DNA of 64,000 nucleotides from Runella sp. Lineage in GTDB: Bacteria > Bacteroidota > Bacteroidia > Cytophagales > Spirosomataceae. Made by a program: the position numbers and the translations under genes. How positions within the stretch are numbered: position 1 is the first letter of the stretch; the number at the start of each line of letters is the position of its first letter. The DNA lies in the NCBI GenBank assembly GCA_023254175.1, contig JALQYJ010000106.1, positions 22,336-86,335 of the forward strand, given 5' to 3'. The notes under the pieces were generated by a model. The model was given only the letters and a program-made list of their open reading frames with translations. It searched no databases and was not told the origin of the DNA. Below, one piece after another: positions 63,211 to 64,000 of the stretch.

Positions 63211-63867
63211 TTACTTATTGTCCGATTTAAACTTAAATCCAAAAACTCTTTCAAAAAACGACAATGATTTTTGATTCCTAACATTAGTTATTGATATTAC
63301 ATTTTTTTCATTCAAATCAATTATTTGATCTCCGTATTCAAGCCACTTAATAGACCACTTTTCGAATTCATCTATTAATTCAGAAGAAATAATTTGGTCA
63401 TTATCCGGCAATGAAATATTTTCTATAAAAAAATTAATGTTTGAAGAGTTGGCAATTTCGAATAATTCAAGATTGTAATTTAACTCCAATTTTTGTTCTT
63501 TTTTGTCAAAAAGATAGTTGCATAATATTTTAATTAATATTAATTGATAGCCTGAACGGATATCATTTGATAGTCCTCCTAAAAAAATTCCTTTATTCTC
63601 ATAATCCCAATTATTATTTTTTATTTCACTCAAAAATGTTTTGATAAACAAAGTTCGATCTAACAAAAATTCTTCTCGAAATTCATTAAATATCTTGTCA
63701 TAGTCTGTAGAGGCAAAAGGATTACCCAAACTTGCAAATTCTTTCAAATATTGCATGCTGTTTTCAGTTATACTCAAATAATGAGTCTCACAACAAAACA
63801 TGCCTTTCATGAATAATTTTACACTTGCTGAGTCCCATTTTCCACTAAGAGTATATTTAATTGTCAT
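63211..63867 (-). CDS. AT-rich orphan gene, hypothetical protein
   Basis: 218 residues from MTIKYTLSGKWDSASVK (63867); Mets at 63885 and 63924 are alternatives that start inside the flanking repeat. No signal peptide. Asn/Ile/Phe/Glu/Lys-rich, no recognised domain; motifs such as IKNNNWDYENKGIFLGGLSND and FIENISLPDNDQ look like a soluble alpha/beta protein. Base composition is clearly more AT-rich than the rest of the window, and it lies between an IS element and an attC-like inverted repeat, so it was probably acquired horizontally. Confidence 0.6.
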   Translation of the reverse strand: MTIKYTLSGKWDSASVKLFMKGMFCCETHYLSITENSMQYLKEFASLGNPFASTDYDKIFNEFREEFLLDRTLFIKTFLSEIKNNNWDYENKGIFLGGLSNDIRSGYQLILIKILCNYLFDKKEQKLELNYNLELFEIANSSNINFFIENISLPDNDQIISSELIDEFEKWSIKWLEYGDQIIDLNEKNVISITNVRNQKSLSFFERVFGFKFKSDNK

Positions 63868-63885
63868 ATTGTTTGAATTATACAT

Positions 63886-64000
63886 AACGGTTTGCCGCTT
63901 TGCGAAGGCGGGGCTTTTCAGCACTAAACTTCATTATATGCACAAGGCTTGAATATAGCACTTCACTGTCATAGAAGCACACAACCCCCGCTTTTGCAAA
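63886..64000. repeat. attC-like imperfect inverted repeat at window end
   Basis: TTTGCGAAGGCGGGG (63899-63913) pairs with the complement of ccccgcttttgcaaa (63986-64000), 13 of 15 positions, about 70 bp apart, preceded by ataacgg at the left end. The repeat runs off the window, so its right end is not seen. Confidence 0.5.

Noticed and set aside
1..64000. CRISPR arrays, tRNA and rRNA genes
   Set aside because: I looked for regularly spaced repeats, tRNA T-arm motifs and rRNA segments in the intergenic gaps and saw none. A tRNAscan-SE/Infernal run would be decisive.

Overview
The window looks like the chromosome of a Cytophagales bacterium (Bacteroidota), most likely from the Spirosomaceae/Runella area. 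The evidence is family content: DUF4290, a M43 protease with a type IX secretion tail, an Oar-like TonB-dependent receptor, a DUF4105/Lnb protein, a Rieske lipoprotein beside DUF5777 debris, and GH95 and DUF1080 proteins. Several genes also carry Bacteroidota-type promoters (TTG, about 18-22 nt, TAnnTTTG). No rRNA, tRNA or CRISPR was found. Most of the window is ordinary core chromosome with short operons; the right end (about 61-64 kb) is accessory.

Layout. 0-8 kb: 5' end of an amino-acid permease, LOG protein, rpiB, a nucleoside-recognition membrane protein, a glycosyltransferase-like protein, DUF4290 protein, an AlaA-type aminotransferase and a LytTR/LytS two-component pair. 8-17 kb: GH95 fucosidase, S9 dipeptidyl peptidase, an ATP-grasp/PatB pair and an FtsX-type permease. 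17-27 kb: PpiD, dnaX, a Tat-type Gfo/Idh/MocA oxidoreductase, and a vanadium-haloperoxidase-type lipoprotein followed by an ABC ATPase/membrane pair. 27-38 kb: phoH, M43 protease, comEC, a stand-alone ACT protein, FKBP lipoprotein, a GATase-like secreted protein, a hydroxyacid dehydrogenase, pdxA, ruvC and a flippase-like protein. 38-44 kb: an isolated nuoL-nuoM pair and a BamA-like outer-membrane protein. 44-48 kb: a minus-strand run selD-rsmI-lnb-IMPase. 48-58 kb: Oar-like receptor, CheY-like regulator, MBL hydrolase, PDZ-alpha/beta hydrolase, a plug-domain protein and a Nudix protein. 58-64 kb: CNNM/CorC protein, DeoR regulator, DUF1080 protein, a broken DUF5777 gene, Rieske lipoprotein, an IS4-family element, and an AT-rich orphan gene ending at a recombination-site-like inverted repeat.

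The most interesting signals are not classical genes. (1) Related GC-rich palindromic elements sit in frame inside both selD and the inositol-monophosphatase gene of the same operon, adding about 15-20 residues to conserved enzymes. (2) Three copies of a 14-bp motif, TGCAWWTTTTTGCA, flank the deoR gene. One covers the -7 box of a consensus plus-strand promoter that drives a very short unit: a 22-codon micro-ORF containing its own terminator. (3) The last 115 bp carry an attC-like inverted repeat next to an AT-rich orphan gene. (4) Several intergenic gaps hold decayed coding sequence, clearest for DUF5777.
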